Positions 11,600 through 23,094 are shown, counted from the first letter of the stretch. The stretch: DNA of 64,000 nt from Babylonia areolata (GCF_041734735.1 NC_134879.1:6925810-6989809); one strand, 5' to 3'. The notes: a model not told the origin generated them from the letters alone. Numbers and translations: made by a program.

Positions 11600-12790
11600 G
11601 GAAATCCCAGAGAGACTGTTCCGTTTCAAAGAAATATGCGCAATGTTGGCTTGGAAATGTCAATATTCGTTTGATTTGCAAAGGATAGTGCTCTATCTTT
11701 CATGTTGGACTTACAGCCTTCTCTCTTTCTTTCTGTGAGGAGATCAATGATGTGATGGCCTTGTACCCGGTTTTTCAGGCACTCTTTTACTTTTCTTAGG
11801 ATTTCAGATTTTCCCAGATGCATCCCGCTCGTTGTTGTTGCGCTACCAGCGAGCCTGTCAGTTCACTCATTTCCCCTAACACCCGTATGTCCGGGGCAAT
11901 ACAACCATATAAGCTTTTGAATTTGAAGTTGTGCATTGCCTCATGCCACTCTTGGCTCCCCCATTCCATTTTCTTTTTTGTTGTTGTTGGAGGTTCATTG
12001 AGTCAGTCAGAATCATGGCATGTTGAATAGAAGACAGCCACTGGAGAGCATGTCACAGCTCTAACTTCTACTGTGATGCTGGAGATTGTGACTTTGTACG
12101 CAGCATTCTCTTCTCCAATTGTTTTTCCGTTTTGCTTTACAGTGAATCACCAACCGGAATGGCCTTTGGTGATTGAGTTATCTGTGTATATGACGATGCC
12201 CTCTTCTTTACTGTTCTCTTCTATGAGTAGCTTCACCTCTGCATGAGTTCTGCCCTCTGGCCATTCCCGACAATGTCTTCCCAGAGTGGGTGAAATGATT
12301 ATGTTGAAGAAATATTTGTGGTTTTCTGGGACTTTCCTCCCACTCTTTTGCTTCTGTCAGGTCTTGTAGCTGGCATACAAGCTGGATTGTGCTTTCTACT
12401 TGTCCCATTCATGATCTTCTGCGTCCTAGACGGCTGTCTTTTGGTTCCTTGACTGCATCATGCAAATGGGGTTTGAGGGTTTTCTAATGCTCTGAAGCAG
12501 GCCTAAACCTGTTCTAAGGTCAAGCAGGTATAATAATTTTATGGTCTCCGTTGAAGTGTCTCTCGTAGTTCCAAGGATCAGCCTCATAGCTTCATTTTGA
12601 ATTCTTTCTAATATTAGGAGGCTGCTTTGGGAGGGTGTTGTTAGCCCTAGCCCGTAGTCGATAACACTGAGTACGAGTGATTGACATAGCCAGAAGAGGT
12701 TACCATTGCCTCTAAGATTGAAATACCGTTTGTTTTCTGAAGGATACCATCATATCGATCTGTATTCCTAGGTCGCGTAGCATTGACAGA
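11600..12790 (-). mobile_element. LINE fragment: end of reverse transcriptase plus RNase H
   Basis: From right to left the minus strand shows the thumb and end of the reverse transcriptase (DLGIQIDMMVSFRKQT, HDAVKEPKDSRLGR), a linker (TEAKEWEESPRKPQ, then SGKTLSGMARGQ), then RNase H (EVKLLIEENSKEEGIVIYTD, FTVKQNGKTIGEENAAYKV) and the C-terminal MHLGKSEILRKVKECLKNR. RNase H after the RT is the mark of I/jockey-type LINEs. YTD keeps the first catalytic aspartate. Stops and frame changes are frequent, so the copy is dead. It sits in host intron 9. Confidence 0.8.
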
Positions 12791-12859
12791 CAGTTTTCAA
12801 GATCGGTATCCCATCAAAACAGACAGACACACACAGGCACAATATATATGCAACAATTT

Positions 12860-13660
12860 GCAGTATTAGTCAGGTAAGCCACAAAGAAACAGGCCCAACA
12901 CTACACGTAAAAACACATTAGTCTTATCACACACACAAACACATAGACTCACACGCATCCACATTCCCCATCTCTCTCTCTCATACATATAAAGTCGGAA
13001 ACAGCGATTCTCAGCTGTACGCAAAAACAAGTGGTTAGGGTCAAAATCATCAAGATCCGGATTTTTATAAATATCGCATCTTCGAAGTCTTATCTTTGCT
13101 GTCGGTAAGTATCTTAGCACAAAACACCCTGGAACTGTAGTATTTTCAGTGTTTTCGGGTGCATGCCTGTCAAAACCATGCAGAAAAACACTGCACTCTT
13201 TTGCCCTATTTCAGTTGCATGCTGAAAGCGATGAAGACGGGGAAATTTCGATCTATGAAGTAATATATGGAAATGAGCAGTGAACAGACATTGATCGTCA
13301 CCCCCAGACCTTCTAAATCAAGACAGCGTATGGAAGCAGTTGGTTTTCAATGGTTTTACTGGCTATGCTACGCGAGTTGCGACTTTAGCCGGGTCCCATC
13401 GATTCTTCGAATTTATCCAAGTTTCCGACCCAAAGTTAGAAAAAATTATACTTTTATTGAATGTTCAGGCTTTCTGTGGAATATTTTCATTGATTGTGTT
13501 TCATTCTGCAGTGTGTGTGACTCAAAAAAATTCATCGAAGCACCTATGTGTTCATAATCGACGCAACGTGAAGTAAACAAATATGGCGTCTTCGAAAACA
13601 TCATCTACTAAGCGGCTCGCAGTAATTCTCAACGAATTCCGACAGTTCGCTTGTGAAGTG
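12860..13660. other. Intron 9 stretch without recognisable gene
   Basis: Contains a short AC-rich run (12928-12960). An open stretch at 13267-13557 has no similarity I recognise and no splice support. Nothing else supported. Confidence 0.4.
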
Positions 13661-13671
13661 AAAGCATGACG

Positions 13672-14390
13672 TGTTGCACACATGAAGTGTGACTCTATCT
13701 GAACATATTTAGGCAACAGGCATCTTGACAATTTCCTCGTTTGGCTACAAATAGCTATGAAAGTAGGTTACCCCTCACTTACCGGCCGCGCCACTGTAAC
13801 TGCAGATCCGAATGTTGTCTTTCGTTTGAGCATCACTTTAGATTTTCAAACAATCAGAGTGTTGTTGTGTAATGTATATTATTCATTTCAGACACTTGAT
13901 AGATTTAGCACTAAACATGTAACACGAGATGACCTTGACCGGCAAACCCTTTAACTTAAAATGTTTTGAAGACAAATATAAAATTTGTAGCCAGAGACAA
14001 CTGAATGAAAATATGTATTGCACGCATGTACTGTGATGCTAACTGAACATTTTGAGGCACATAGACCAACCAAAACTTTCTTCAAATGGCTAGATTTAGT
14101 CTTGAAATTAGGTCACTATACGCGCTGACTTCATTACGTTGAACACTGTTCTAAACAGTGTGTTTACCGCACTACTTGCGACCATTCACAAAAATACTTT
14201 GCTACACTAGATCTGTATTAGCTATATTCATAAACACTCTGATTATCTGGAATGTAATTGATTTGTGTTGTTTAAAGTCTGTCAGCTGCACTTCAGGTGA
14301 TTCATTAAATCTGTAATAAGGTCACAGCAAGATGTGATGGCCTTGACCAGAAAATCCATAATTAGGCCTGGAAGATATTTCTAAATCCTG
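13672..14390. repeat. Two diverged tandem copies of a ~345-bp unit
   Basis: Blocks in 13672-13975 recur in 14018-14390 in the same order: a TTGCAC-CATG start, CTGAACAT-TT-AGGCA, a GGCTA ... TGAAA-TAGGT block, and near the end a TGACCTTGACCGGCAAA block matching TGGCCTTGACCAGAAAA. Divergence is high. Possibly two worn copies of one unknown repeat. Confidence 0.55.
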
Positions 14391-15189
14391 AACAACAACA
14401 CATATTTCATTAGGTCGTGGTAACTGCGTATAATCATGTTATTGTAACTTCCGAAAGATATTTTATAATGTGGGAAATACAGTAAGACCGTTCTCGTTTC
14501 AAATCATATTTTGCTGTGATACTAAAAAGCACAAAAAAATGAATGTTGAATTGACAGTCCTCAGAAGTTTAGAAACATGTACATCTGCTTTTACCCATCA
14601 GCCAAGGAAGGTCCTGTTCTTCCAGATAGTGCTCTAGTAACTGATTGTGACTATAAACGACTGATTCAACAACATACTTAACATGATCATATATATGACT
14701 GGCTGGCACAATCTCATAACAAAAGTTCAAAAGGAGACCAGTCCAATCCAATCACAGCACCAGACCAGTTGCTGCATGCTTGCATCTACCATTCGGACAC
14801 CAGGCCACATCACAAAAAATTGTAATGGAGATTTGTAGCAGAGACGTATGGCTCTGAATAAGTGTGATGTGGAGAGGGGAAGGGTCGGAGGGAGGGGGGG
14901 GGTGTGGGCGTTGATTTATTCATCACTCTCACGAGACATCAAAGGACAATGGAAAAGGAGGGGTAATGAGAGTTTGGGGGTAGGGGTGGGGGACGGTTTC
15001 TTGAGATGAAAATCCCACATGCATGTCATCGGATGTGTGGTTATAAGAGTCACAAAGTACATACTGTACACTTTGTAAAACCAAATAAACAATTTTGATA
15101 GTATCAGCTTGACTGAAAAACTAGAACATCATGCTGGTATCACAAAGTTACAGAAAAACCCTTCTCGACTGGTTGGGTTGTCTCTTTCC

Positions 15190-15660
15190 AACTGGGCAAT
15201 GTTTAGTCTTTGTAACAGTCCCTGCGGTATGTACACAAGGATGTGCACTTTAAGTTGGGCTTGCAGCATTTGCACCTTTCTCTGCACACCACTGTGCAGG
15301 AGCAGTGAATCAATTCACATCAAGTTTCTTGAGCTTTTGTAGAATGGTCCACAAAGGTCGCCATGTTTTTCCCTCTCCTTTTAGCAATCCCCACTGTTCT
15401 ACCTCCAGATGAAAGCACTCTCTCGGATAAGCTGTTCTCTTTGTGTGTTTTCTTTTCTTTAGGGAGGAGAGGCTGTCTGACCATGCTGACGACACGCAGA
15501 TTGCTCAATCAAACAACAGGGCAATAAACTGCTCAACGATGTACTCAGCGACTTAGTCTGGTTATCCATTATCATCAGGAAAGCAGTAGTTTGCTTACAC
15601 AGTCCATGTGTTCCATGCTTTTCTTTTGCCTCTGCTAACAACCAAAGCCATGGTTTATGC
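15190..15660 (-). pseudogene. Cysteine-rich ORF fragment, probably transposon-derived
   Basis: The minus strand reads AEAKEKHGTHGLC, ECFHLEVEQWGLLKGEGKTW, then a cysteine cluster CSCTVVCRERCKCCKPNLKC followed by TSLC and YRRDC. Cysteine clusters of this C-x-C ... C-x-C-x4-5-N-x-x-C-x3-C form, preceded by a block with a conserved F-H-L and Q-W, recur (from memory) in multicopy invertebrate proteins likely spread by mobile elements. The fragment has frame changes and no recognisable catalytic core. It could also be a host pseudogene. Confidence 0.45.
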
Positions 15661-16059
15661 GCGAATCATGCTGAACAACAACAAAATCAAAAGTAACAAA
15701 GAGAAGGGAGTGGGGAGTTAACAGTACTGATATAAATCTGTTTGTTTTTGTTTGTTTGTTGTTGGTTTTTTTCACCATCTGATACCAGTGTTTTTCGAAC
15801 CGAAGTTGTGTTTTGTAAACGAAACGATTCTATCTTCAACAGCCCACATCCATCTTTATTTCATTGTTTTAAAATCATTATTTAGATCTGTCTTGGTTTC
15901 AAACTTCATGTTTGTCGCGACTTTCTGGCTTTACTAACTTGTAACAACAAGAGAGGCAAGGCCTTCAAGACTCACTTGTGATACACTTAAAAAAAATCTA
16001 ATCGTTAAAATGTGTTCTGTATTTGTTATTATAAAGCTTTGGGTTATAAAAAAAAAAGA

Positions 16060-17540
16060 AGTCCTGACGGCAGATTCGAACCCCGCGTGTTCGGGTGAGA
16101 AGAAACTGTCTTACCCAATACACTATCGTGGCTCCTTAACTGACGTTCAAAAATTTTAAAGGGCGATAAATCGATTGCGGTGTTCGCAGTGAGAACGCTG
16201 TTTAAATCATATTATTCTGGTGTATCTTGGGCATCCAAAAAATCTTTAAGGGCAATTAAAAATTATTTTTAAGTCCGCGGTAAAGGAGGCGTGGTTATCG
16301 CCGCAATCACACTGCAACATTTAGCCGTTTTCTCTGGATCTAGATAGATGTACATGCTTAGTTACATCCGCCGGGAATGTACGACAGGGTGGATTCAATT
16401 TCCCTTTTATGCTCATTATAGTTTTATACTTTTAAAGTTGATATGAAAATTGAGTATTTTGTTAAACTAATAACATGTAGAGCCAAGTACAAGTACTTCT
16501 AAACGTCGTATGAAGTGAAAAGGGCGTAATTTTGATAAAAGTCAAGACTGGAAATTTTTACGTTTCATCAAGGGTATTAACTCTCATGGTTTATTATTTT
16601 AACAGTGAATTCCGACTGATTTTGTTGATATTTTTATGCAGTTTGGGGCATAATCCAGTAAGTGATGAGGCGTTCACAAATCTTTCTTTGAATAAATGTT
16701 TAACGGTCTCCTTCTCCAACTTTCCATTTCATGTTATCGTGTATTGTCGATTGAATATAGGATTGAACGGGCAGGTCAACAACTTGAAACAAAATGGCGA
16801 CCTTCGCGTTCGCGAGGAATATGAGCACGCGTTTTGAATATGTATAAATATGTGTACGCAACTGATTTTTGCCCATGGCCTTCAGGGCTCAGCCAATAGA
16901 TCTATAAGTCCACTTGTAGTATTGATTTTAGTATTTTCCGAAAAAGACCACTTGGGCGAATGAACATAGTGAAAGCCATGTACACTGAGAGTAAAACACA
17001 AGTTTTTTATGTATTGAGTATAATTTCAAAATGTAATGTTTAAGATGAGAAAGATCAGTTTAAAGTAAATCAATCCCCCTAGCACTGAATATACAGATTA
17101 ATTTCCCTTTTCTACTATCTGCAGCAAAGACATGCACCAGAAATATAACTTCCATGCTTAACAAAAGAAGTTCCTGTTTGAACAAAAAATGATAAAAATG
17201 ACTGCTCTTGTTGTTGTCAGAATATCAGATCAAAGTGCCAAGTTTAGAGAATAAAAAAAATATATATAACTGTAAATCCAGTTTGCATATAATTTGGCTT
17301 CTTTTTATATCTTTTTGTGCCCATCCTAGAGGTGCAATATTGTTTTAAACAAGATGACTGGAAAGCACTGATTTTTTCCTATTTTTATGCCAAATTTAGT
17401 GTCAACTGACAAAGTATTTGCAAAGAAAATGGCAATGTTCAAGTTTACCACGGACACACACACACACACACACTGACAACCGAACACCGGGTTAAAACAT
17501 AGACTCACTTTGTTTACACAAGTGAGTCAAAAATGCCAAA
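16060..17540. mobile_element. Large multi-part repeat ending in a hairpin
   Basis: The left end has a tRNA-like segment on the minus strand (16070-16143, with a GGTTCGAATCTG B-box and a TATTGGGTAAGAC A-box). The right end (17471-17537) ends with GACTCACTTTGTTTACACAA then GTGAGTC, a 9+9 bp hairpin. The right-end block recurs at 34483-34546 without the rest, so the 3' end is mobile on its own. From memory the whole resembles a repeat abundant in periwinkle genomes. No coding capacity is seen. Whether 16.06-17.54 kb is one element or several adjacent ones is not settled. Confidence 0.5.
16070..16143 (-). pseudogene. tRNA-like segment
   Basis: On the minus strand it begins GGAGCCACGATAG and has recognisable A- and B-box promoter elements of RNA polymerase III. 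The cloverleaf is poor and the 3' acceptor arm does not pair well with the 5' one, so it is a SINE head or pseudo-tRNA rather than a working tRNA gene. Confidence 0.5.
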
Positions 17541-17689
17541 AGCAAATTCTGGTGAAATATTTTAGGCAGTCACTCTGGGCAGGTTCATTTCTTTCGACAA
17601 TTTGGGACTAGCGGATCAAATGCGCATTTATTCTCCGAACAATGCAATATTTTCTTGTGTTCGGAAGCGTGCGAATTTGTCCACGGCCC

Positions 17690-18010
17690 TAAGAGTGTGT
17701 GTTTGTGTGTGTGTGCTTGCGCACTCACTATGTTTTTCACATTTTAGGGAAAATGCGTGCGTGCGCAAGCGCGCGCGCACACACACACACACACACACTT
17801 TAATACCACTCACATACACAAACATATACACAGAAACGTTCGTATACAGCACACGTACACGTGGGGACACATACACACACACATATACACACGGGCACAT
17901 ATGCACACGTGCACATGCGAGCATGCACAAAACACACAAACGCGCACACATATGCACTTGCGCGCGCGCACACACGCACACACATACATACACACGCACG
18001 CACTCTCTCA
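17690..18010 (+). repeat. Degenerate AC/GC-rich simple sequence
   Basis: A mix of ACAC, ATAC, GCGC and CACG runs. It keeps frames open on both strands, so apparent ORFs here are artefacts. Confidence 0.85.
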
Positions 18011-18609
18011 ACTACTTTCACACACGATCTCCATCCTTGTCAAGACGCTGGAGTAGTTGGTAATGCTGCATACAAACACATCACTTCAGGCGTTACTTCA
18101 GTGGATTTGCGCTTCCAGGCCATAGAGACTAATAATTGTGTCATATCGAAATCTAAAGTTTACTTAATTCTTAATCGTCTGACACCACATACATGTTCAG
18201 GAAAATTCTTGTTTTAAAGTTTCAGTCAGACAAATATGTAGGTTTTTCCATTTGGTTGAATAATCTATATTGCATGACGTCACTGCCCCACTTGCCATAC
18301 TTGCCTTCGATTGAGTAGTGCAGAGAGAAAATACGAATTTTCCTGTGCCTTCTTCATATAGTCACAGGTACACAAATATGTGTTGTTGTTTTTTCATGAG
18401 CCCATTTCTCCATTTCCACTCCTCAGGCACACAAACTTTGAAAAGAAAAAAAAGACATTCTGTTTTTTGTTGTTGTTTTTTTTTTGTGTGTTTGTTTGTT
18501 GTTGTTTTTTTTTTTAAATCTGTGATTTTTTTTAAAACTTGTAGAAAGTATTCAAATGCAAGAAAGAACAATATCAGAAGTTAAAATGCTTTAAATAAGA
18601 CTTACATAT

Positions 18610-20170
18610 ACACTTTGCAGTATCTCTTGACTAACATTAAATGATCCAAGCTTCCTCAGCAGGTACAAATGTTGAGCCTTTTTGACAATCGTATCTATGT
18701 GCTCAACAAAAGAAAGCTTGTTGTCAGCTACTGTTTAACTAAATATTCTATATTTAAAACATGACACAAATTCCACATTATCACTGTTTAATGTTACAGG
18801 AACAAAAACCGTTATCCGTCTTTCTTCCATCTACTACCACTTTTGCGTTTCCTTTCTAAATAGCTGTCTTTACACCATCCATTAAGAATTGAAATCTGAG
18901 TAAAATATGTAAAGTCCCACCAGAGCAAGATCGTCTGCAAATTAAAAAAAAAAAGTAAAAATATTATCAGTGTACATGGAAAATAGTGTGAGAGACAGGA
19001 CCACCCCTGTGGAGCCCCTGTGTTGAGCACGATCTCAGCAGACAGGCAACCATTGGCAGTAACACGCTGCGGTATGTCCTTTGAAATATCATAAATCAGA
19101 GAAAACACCAGAATTTACATTCATTCCTATCAAGCGTTGGAGAAGTACATGGGGTTCAGTGGTATCAATAGTGCTTGAGAAACCTTCAAACAGAATCCTA
19201 ACGTAGGCCTTTGAATCTTGAAGTGCTGAGAGATCATCTTCAACGCACCTTTTAGTTTTATTGGCGAACTGGAAAGGATTTAAAAGACTAGTTATATCAT
19301 TCAGCAAACGCTGGCGAACTAATTTTTCCATGCACTTTGGAGCTATGGATGTTAAAGCAACGGGGTGAAAATATTCAGTTGGCTGAGTTTGACTCTTTAG
19401 GCATTGGAATAATTATCGATGTTTTCTATGATCGAGGTGTACAATGGCAGTTCAAGTGGTACTAGAAGATTAAAGTGGAGATGCCCCCACGCTCATACGC
19501 ACAAGATTTCAACACTCGGCTTTTTAAACCATCAGGACCTGGACTTATGTGCGAGTTCAGTCTACAGAAGATCCCCACAACATCATTATCTTTTATTTCA
19601 AACTGTTCTGGTGCAGTCGACTGACAAAACCTCACAATGATAGCTAGAATCCCTCACATCAAAAGGTCCATAAACCTGGTTGAACTCGTTAGCGGCAGCA
19701 AGTGGATCTACTGAGTTAACATTCTGCCTTCTTACGTTCTGACCCATCGTAGTTTTAAGACCATTCCAAGCTTCCCTGATTTAATCTTTTCTTCCACTTT
19801 GTTTTTGTACTGTACTGTAAGTTAGCTAGCCTTGCCTGTCGCCTGAGGTTCTTTTTCTTGTCCCTGTATTCATCCTGTTTACCCTGCCGGAAAGCCCATT
19901 TCATTTGGTTAAAATGTATTTTAACCCTTTTGGTGACCCAGGGTTTATTATTAGGGTACACCCGTACTTGTTTTGTTGTTTTGTTTCTTCAACACGATCG
20001 GGTGTCCACAGTTTGCAGTATGTGAGCGGTTTCTCAGGTTTTACCTTTTGTTTACATTTTGGCAGAAGATGTATCGCATTGTGATCTGAACGTCCTAAGA
20101 GTGCTCTGCAGAGACAATTGTATGCGTTATCAATATTGCCATAACAGAAGTCTATAAAACGGTTAAGTTG
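18610..20170 (-). mobile_element. Rex1-like LINE, decayed
   Basis: From right to left: an endonuclease tail (LNRFIDFCYGNIDNAYNCLC, GRSDHNAIHLLP), a linker with VYPNNKPWVTKRV and FRQGKQDEYRDKKK, then reverse transcriptase blocks (ISPGPDGL, ALTSIAPKCMEKLV, NPFQFA, VRILFEGFSSTIDT, NTGAPQG) and a tail VADNKLSFVEHIDTIVKKAQ. The NNKPWVT and INTGAPQG types of block are typical of Rex1/Babar LINEs in the CR1 supergroup. Multiple frame changes. It lies in host intron 9 and abuts an RNase H fragment of another LINE at its right end. Confidence 0.8.
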
Positions 20171-20214
20171 AGTACGGCATGTACCTCTACGTGACATTCT
20201 CTTCCCTACTTTTT

Positions 20215-20345
20215 CTCTTTTTTTTTTCATTTTGCTTTGCAGTACATCCTCAACCGGACTGGTCTTTGGAAACTGAACCATCTGTATATATGACAATATC
20301 ATCTTTTGTATTGTTTTCTTCTTCGTGTAGCTTCACTTCTGCATC
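20215..20345 (-). mobile_element. RNase H fragment of a LINE
   Basis: The minus strand reads EVKLHEEENNTKDDIVIYTD followed by GSVSKDQSG, the same RNase H start as at 12.1-12.2 kb but a separate copy. Only about 40 codons remain. An (AC)n array flanks it on the right (20346-20368) and another follows at 20443-20490. Confidence 0.75.
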
Positions 20346-20448
20346 ACACACACACACACACACATACAAAATCATCATCACCATCATTAACTTTATAAGG
20401 TAAACACCCAGTTGTACTGACAACATTCGCGCATTCGCTTCCACACAC

Positions 20449-20493
<45 letters not shown>

Positions 20494-20499
20494 TTTTGA

Positions 20500-21670
20500 G
20501 GTGTTTGTTTTTTCGGTTAATGCCAAAAGCTGTCATCCGACATGAAAATGCTTCATTGTTTTGTTTTGTTCTTTGTTGTTACTGCTGCTGCTGCTGCTGT
20601 TACTGTTGTAGTTGTTTATCTGTCTGTGCAATTATCCTTGCCACAAATCGGGGCAATAATTATTGATCTTCATCTCTGTTTTTTGTTCTACATGTGATAT
20701 ATTAGTGAAAATATGTTAAATTAAATAAATAGCAAATACTGAATTGCTGGATCCCCGTTGCGTAATTTGATCGGCGTGTTCCTGTAGCGTGACCTGGGCT
20801 ACAAGTAACCTATCACTGTACTGGTTTTCTTTTTAAATTGTTGATTAATGTCATTAAGTTGACAGGAAGTTGCTTGCACTGTTCTAAATGATTGATATGT
20901 CTTCCTTTGTGTCAGCAAATGTGTCTACAATTTCTGTTTAGAGATAATAAAGTATTACTGTATCTTGTATGTAGGCTGTGGCACGTAGATATCATTACAT
21001 AAAAGCATGCTCGTCAGTATGTTTGTGATTTTACATCTTTCTACTCAAGGAAAAAGAAGAAAGAAAGACAGAAAATGCCAAAAGGTGACTGTGCGTGGGC
21101 GTGTGGTGTGTGGGCGTGCGTGTGTGGGTGGGTGGTTGCGTTCGTCTGTGTGCTTGAGAGAGAGAGAGGGGGGGGGGGGGTGGAGGAGAGAGTATGCCAA
21201 TTAATAATTAATAAATTACGAATAGAAGAATAATAATGCATGGGAGAGAGAGATCGGGAGTCGGAGAAGTTCTGTTACATGAATACTTCCCAGATGAAGC
21301 AGATCACTGAAATTCTGAACCCATCACAGATTGTAACGACTGAGAAACGTCAGGATAAGAAATCTGCAATGTTTCCACGCAAGTTAAAATATCCTCTTTT
21401 TCTTGCCGGTTTCGATGCTGTTGTAGTGTTTGTTTCGGTTAATACCAAAAGTAGTCATCCGACATCATGTATATGCTTCGTTGTTTTGTTTGTTTGTTGT
21501 TGTTGTTATTGCTGCTGTTGCTGTTACTGAAGCTGTTTATTTATTTGTGTAATCACCCTCGCCACAAATAAGGGTGACCTGATAATTTTGATTGATTTTC
21601 ATCTTTTTTTGTTTCATATTGTTCTAAATGTAATAAATCATAGCAGATCTAAAAATGGAAACATTGGGGC
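20500..21670. other. Intron 9 stretch with simple repeats
   Basis: Two regions look alike: 20505-20680 and 21400-21600 share a TTTCGGTTAAT / GTCATCCGACAT / (TTG)n order ending in a TAATCACC-like block, so they are two diverged copies of an unknown repeat. GA and G runs at 21158-21183. No gene recognised. Confidence 0.5.
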
Positions 21671-21674
21671 TTAC

Positions 21675-21715
21675 CACTGACGTGAATCTTGTAGTTTCTG
21701 TCTTGGCTGTCAAAG
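21675..21715 (-). CDS. Host gene exon 9: 41-bp microexon
   Basis: 41 bp, phase 2 to phase 1, acceptor TTTCAG and donor GTAAGC. With split codons it reads GFDSQDRNYKIHVS, directly continuing exon 8 (DSDG). The corresponding link in module 2 is exon 13 (GLYTEKCTDVSLYP). The acceptor is separated by only three bases (TTT) from a run of about 100 bp of (TG)n on the transcribed strand (21721-21824), so the whole pyrimidine tract is effectively microsatellite. Too short for gene finders to call reliably. Confidence 0.75.
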
Positions 21716-21718
21716 CTG

Positions 21719-21720
<2 letters not shown>

Positions 21721-21758
<38 letters not shown>

Positions 21759-21770
21759 ATACACACAGAG

Positions 21771-21824
<54 letters not shown>
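21721..21824 (+). repeat. (AC)n microsatellite against exon 9
   Basis: About 100 bp of AC dinucleotides with two small interruptions. On the transcribed strand this is (TG)n immediately upstream of the exon 9 acceptor (three T then CAG). Confidence 0.95.
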
Positions 21825-21826
<2 letters not shown>

Positions 21827-21904
21827 TATCTGTTTCTTTGATGTCTCAGTTTGGGACCCCATGATACAGACAATAAACAGTTTTACAAAGAACCGGCTGA
21901 TGCG

Positions 21905-22740
21905 GAGTAGCTTTGTCCTCAGCAAGAGACTCATCCGACAATATTAGAAGTCCTCCGGAAGGAAACAAAGCCACTGCTTCCCTTGCGCATGTCAGACCCG
22001 TGGGCATCAGAGCAGTCCGACAGTGTGTACCTCTGTCTCATACATCACTTCAGGGAACAGGCAGGCTGCCACGGCTCGACAGCTCTCACACTGGCTGTGA
22101 TAAAAGAAAGACGCCCACGTGAAGCATGTATCCATGTCTACACTGACGAGTTACCCATCAGTGCTCTGGCAAATGGAGTTGCTGGCATCCATGATAAGTT
22201 CTCTGGAGAAAAGACAGTTACTGCAAATGTCGCCAAAGGTATGCACTGTGCAACTTACATTGGAGAGATAGAAGCACTCATGTAAACCGCTTCTGTGGTT
22301 CAGGGCTCCAGATACTTATGCCATCAAGTGGTCTTCCTCTCAGATGCCCTCTCTGTACTCTAGGCCCTGAAGAATGACGAGCTCCCCGACCTGACAAAAG
22401 CCTGAAACAGGTCACAGCATCCAGAAAAGCAATCCTCCACTGGATCCCAGCCCACTGTGGAGTCGGATGAGCTGACAAACGCTGGAGTCAAGAAAGACCA
22501 AGCAGATTTAAGCGTCATAAGAGGAGTATCTCTCCTGAAGCCAAAGGTAGAAAAAAAAACGACCACCACCATTTGTTCAGATAGCAGCATAAGCCTGCCC
22601 TTGTGGTCAAGAAGACTTGAAAACTGACCATGTTCTTCAGAGATGCCCTCTTCATTAAGAAGAATGACGGGTGATATGGCCAGATACAGCTCCAGTGAGG
22701 ACCAAGCTCTGAGGTAGCCAGGAAGACCTAGAGAAGACAA
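21905..22740 (+). mobile_element. LINE fragment with RNase H domain
   Basis: The plus strand reads CIHVYTDELPISALANGVAG, then KFSGEKTVTANVAKGMHC and IGEIEALM, followed in another frame by FLSDALSVL, HWIPAHCGV and ADELTNAGVKKDQADL. These are the YTD, E-A, D-S-V and IPAHCG blocks of a LINE RNase H domain. At least two frame changes break it. It differs from the RNase H at 12.1 and 20.3 kb. It ends about 100 bp before exon 8. Confidence 0.8.
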
Positions 22741-22839
22741 CTCTATTCGTCACCAGATACATACTGACAGCCAGAGACTTAATTAATCAAACATACAAAG
22801 AAAATAATTAAAAAGCGCTTTTAACAATGCCACACTTAC

Positions 22840-23016
22840 CCATCCGAATCCAGGGCGACGACTTGGATGATGTAGTCTCCTTTGTCCCTGTCCCTGGTCC
22901 TCCATTCCAGCCGGGAGGTCACCACGCGCTCTGTCAAGCGCTGGGGGTCAGGATGAGGGGTGGGGGCCGTGAGGAAGTGTTGGGGGATGGAAATCACGTG
23001 GAAGGCTGTGACTTGC
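22840..23016 (-). CDS. Host gene exon 8: core of repeat module 1
   Basis: 177 bp, phase 2 to phase 2, acceptor AATCAACAG and consensus donor GTAAGT. It encodes VTAFHVISIPQHFL, a proline-rich loop, SRLEWRTRDRDKGDYIIQV and a final VALDSDG. The same size, phase and end pattern (I-VVA-DSDG versus ICFVATDNKG) recur in exon 12, so the two exons are paralogous halves of a duplicated module. A (GT)n array lies in the preceding intron at 23056-23092. Confidence 0.88.
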
Positions 23017-23051
23017 CTGTTGATTAGTTCGATCAAACAAAAAAAAATCCC

Positions 23052-23055
<4 letters not shown>

Positions 23056-23092
<37 letters not shown>
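23056..23092 (+). repeat. (GT)n microsatellite near exon 8
   Basis: About 37 bp of GT, starting 40 bp upstream (transcribed sense) of the exon 8 acceptor. Confidence 0.95.

Positions 23093-23094
<2 letters not shown>

Noticed and set aside
17602-18063. His/Thr- and Cys/Val-rich ORFs on both strands
   Set aside because: Pure products of AC/GT microsatellite; the same holds for similar ORFs near 21.7, 30.7, 37.6, 41.1, 48.7 and 50-52 kb.
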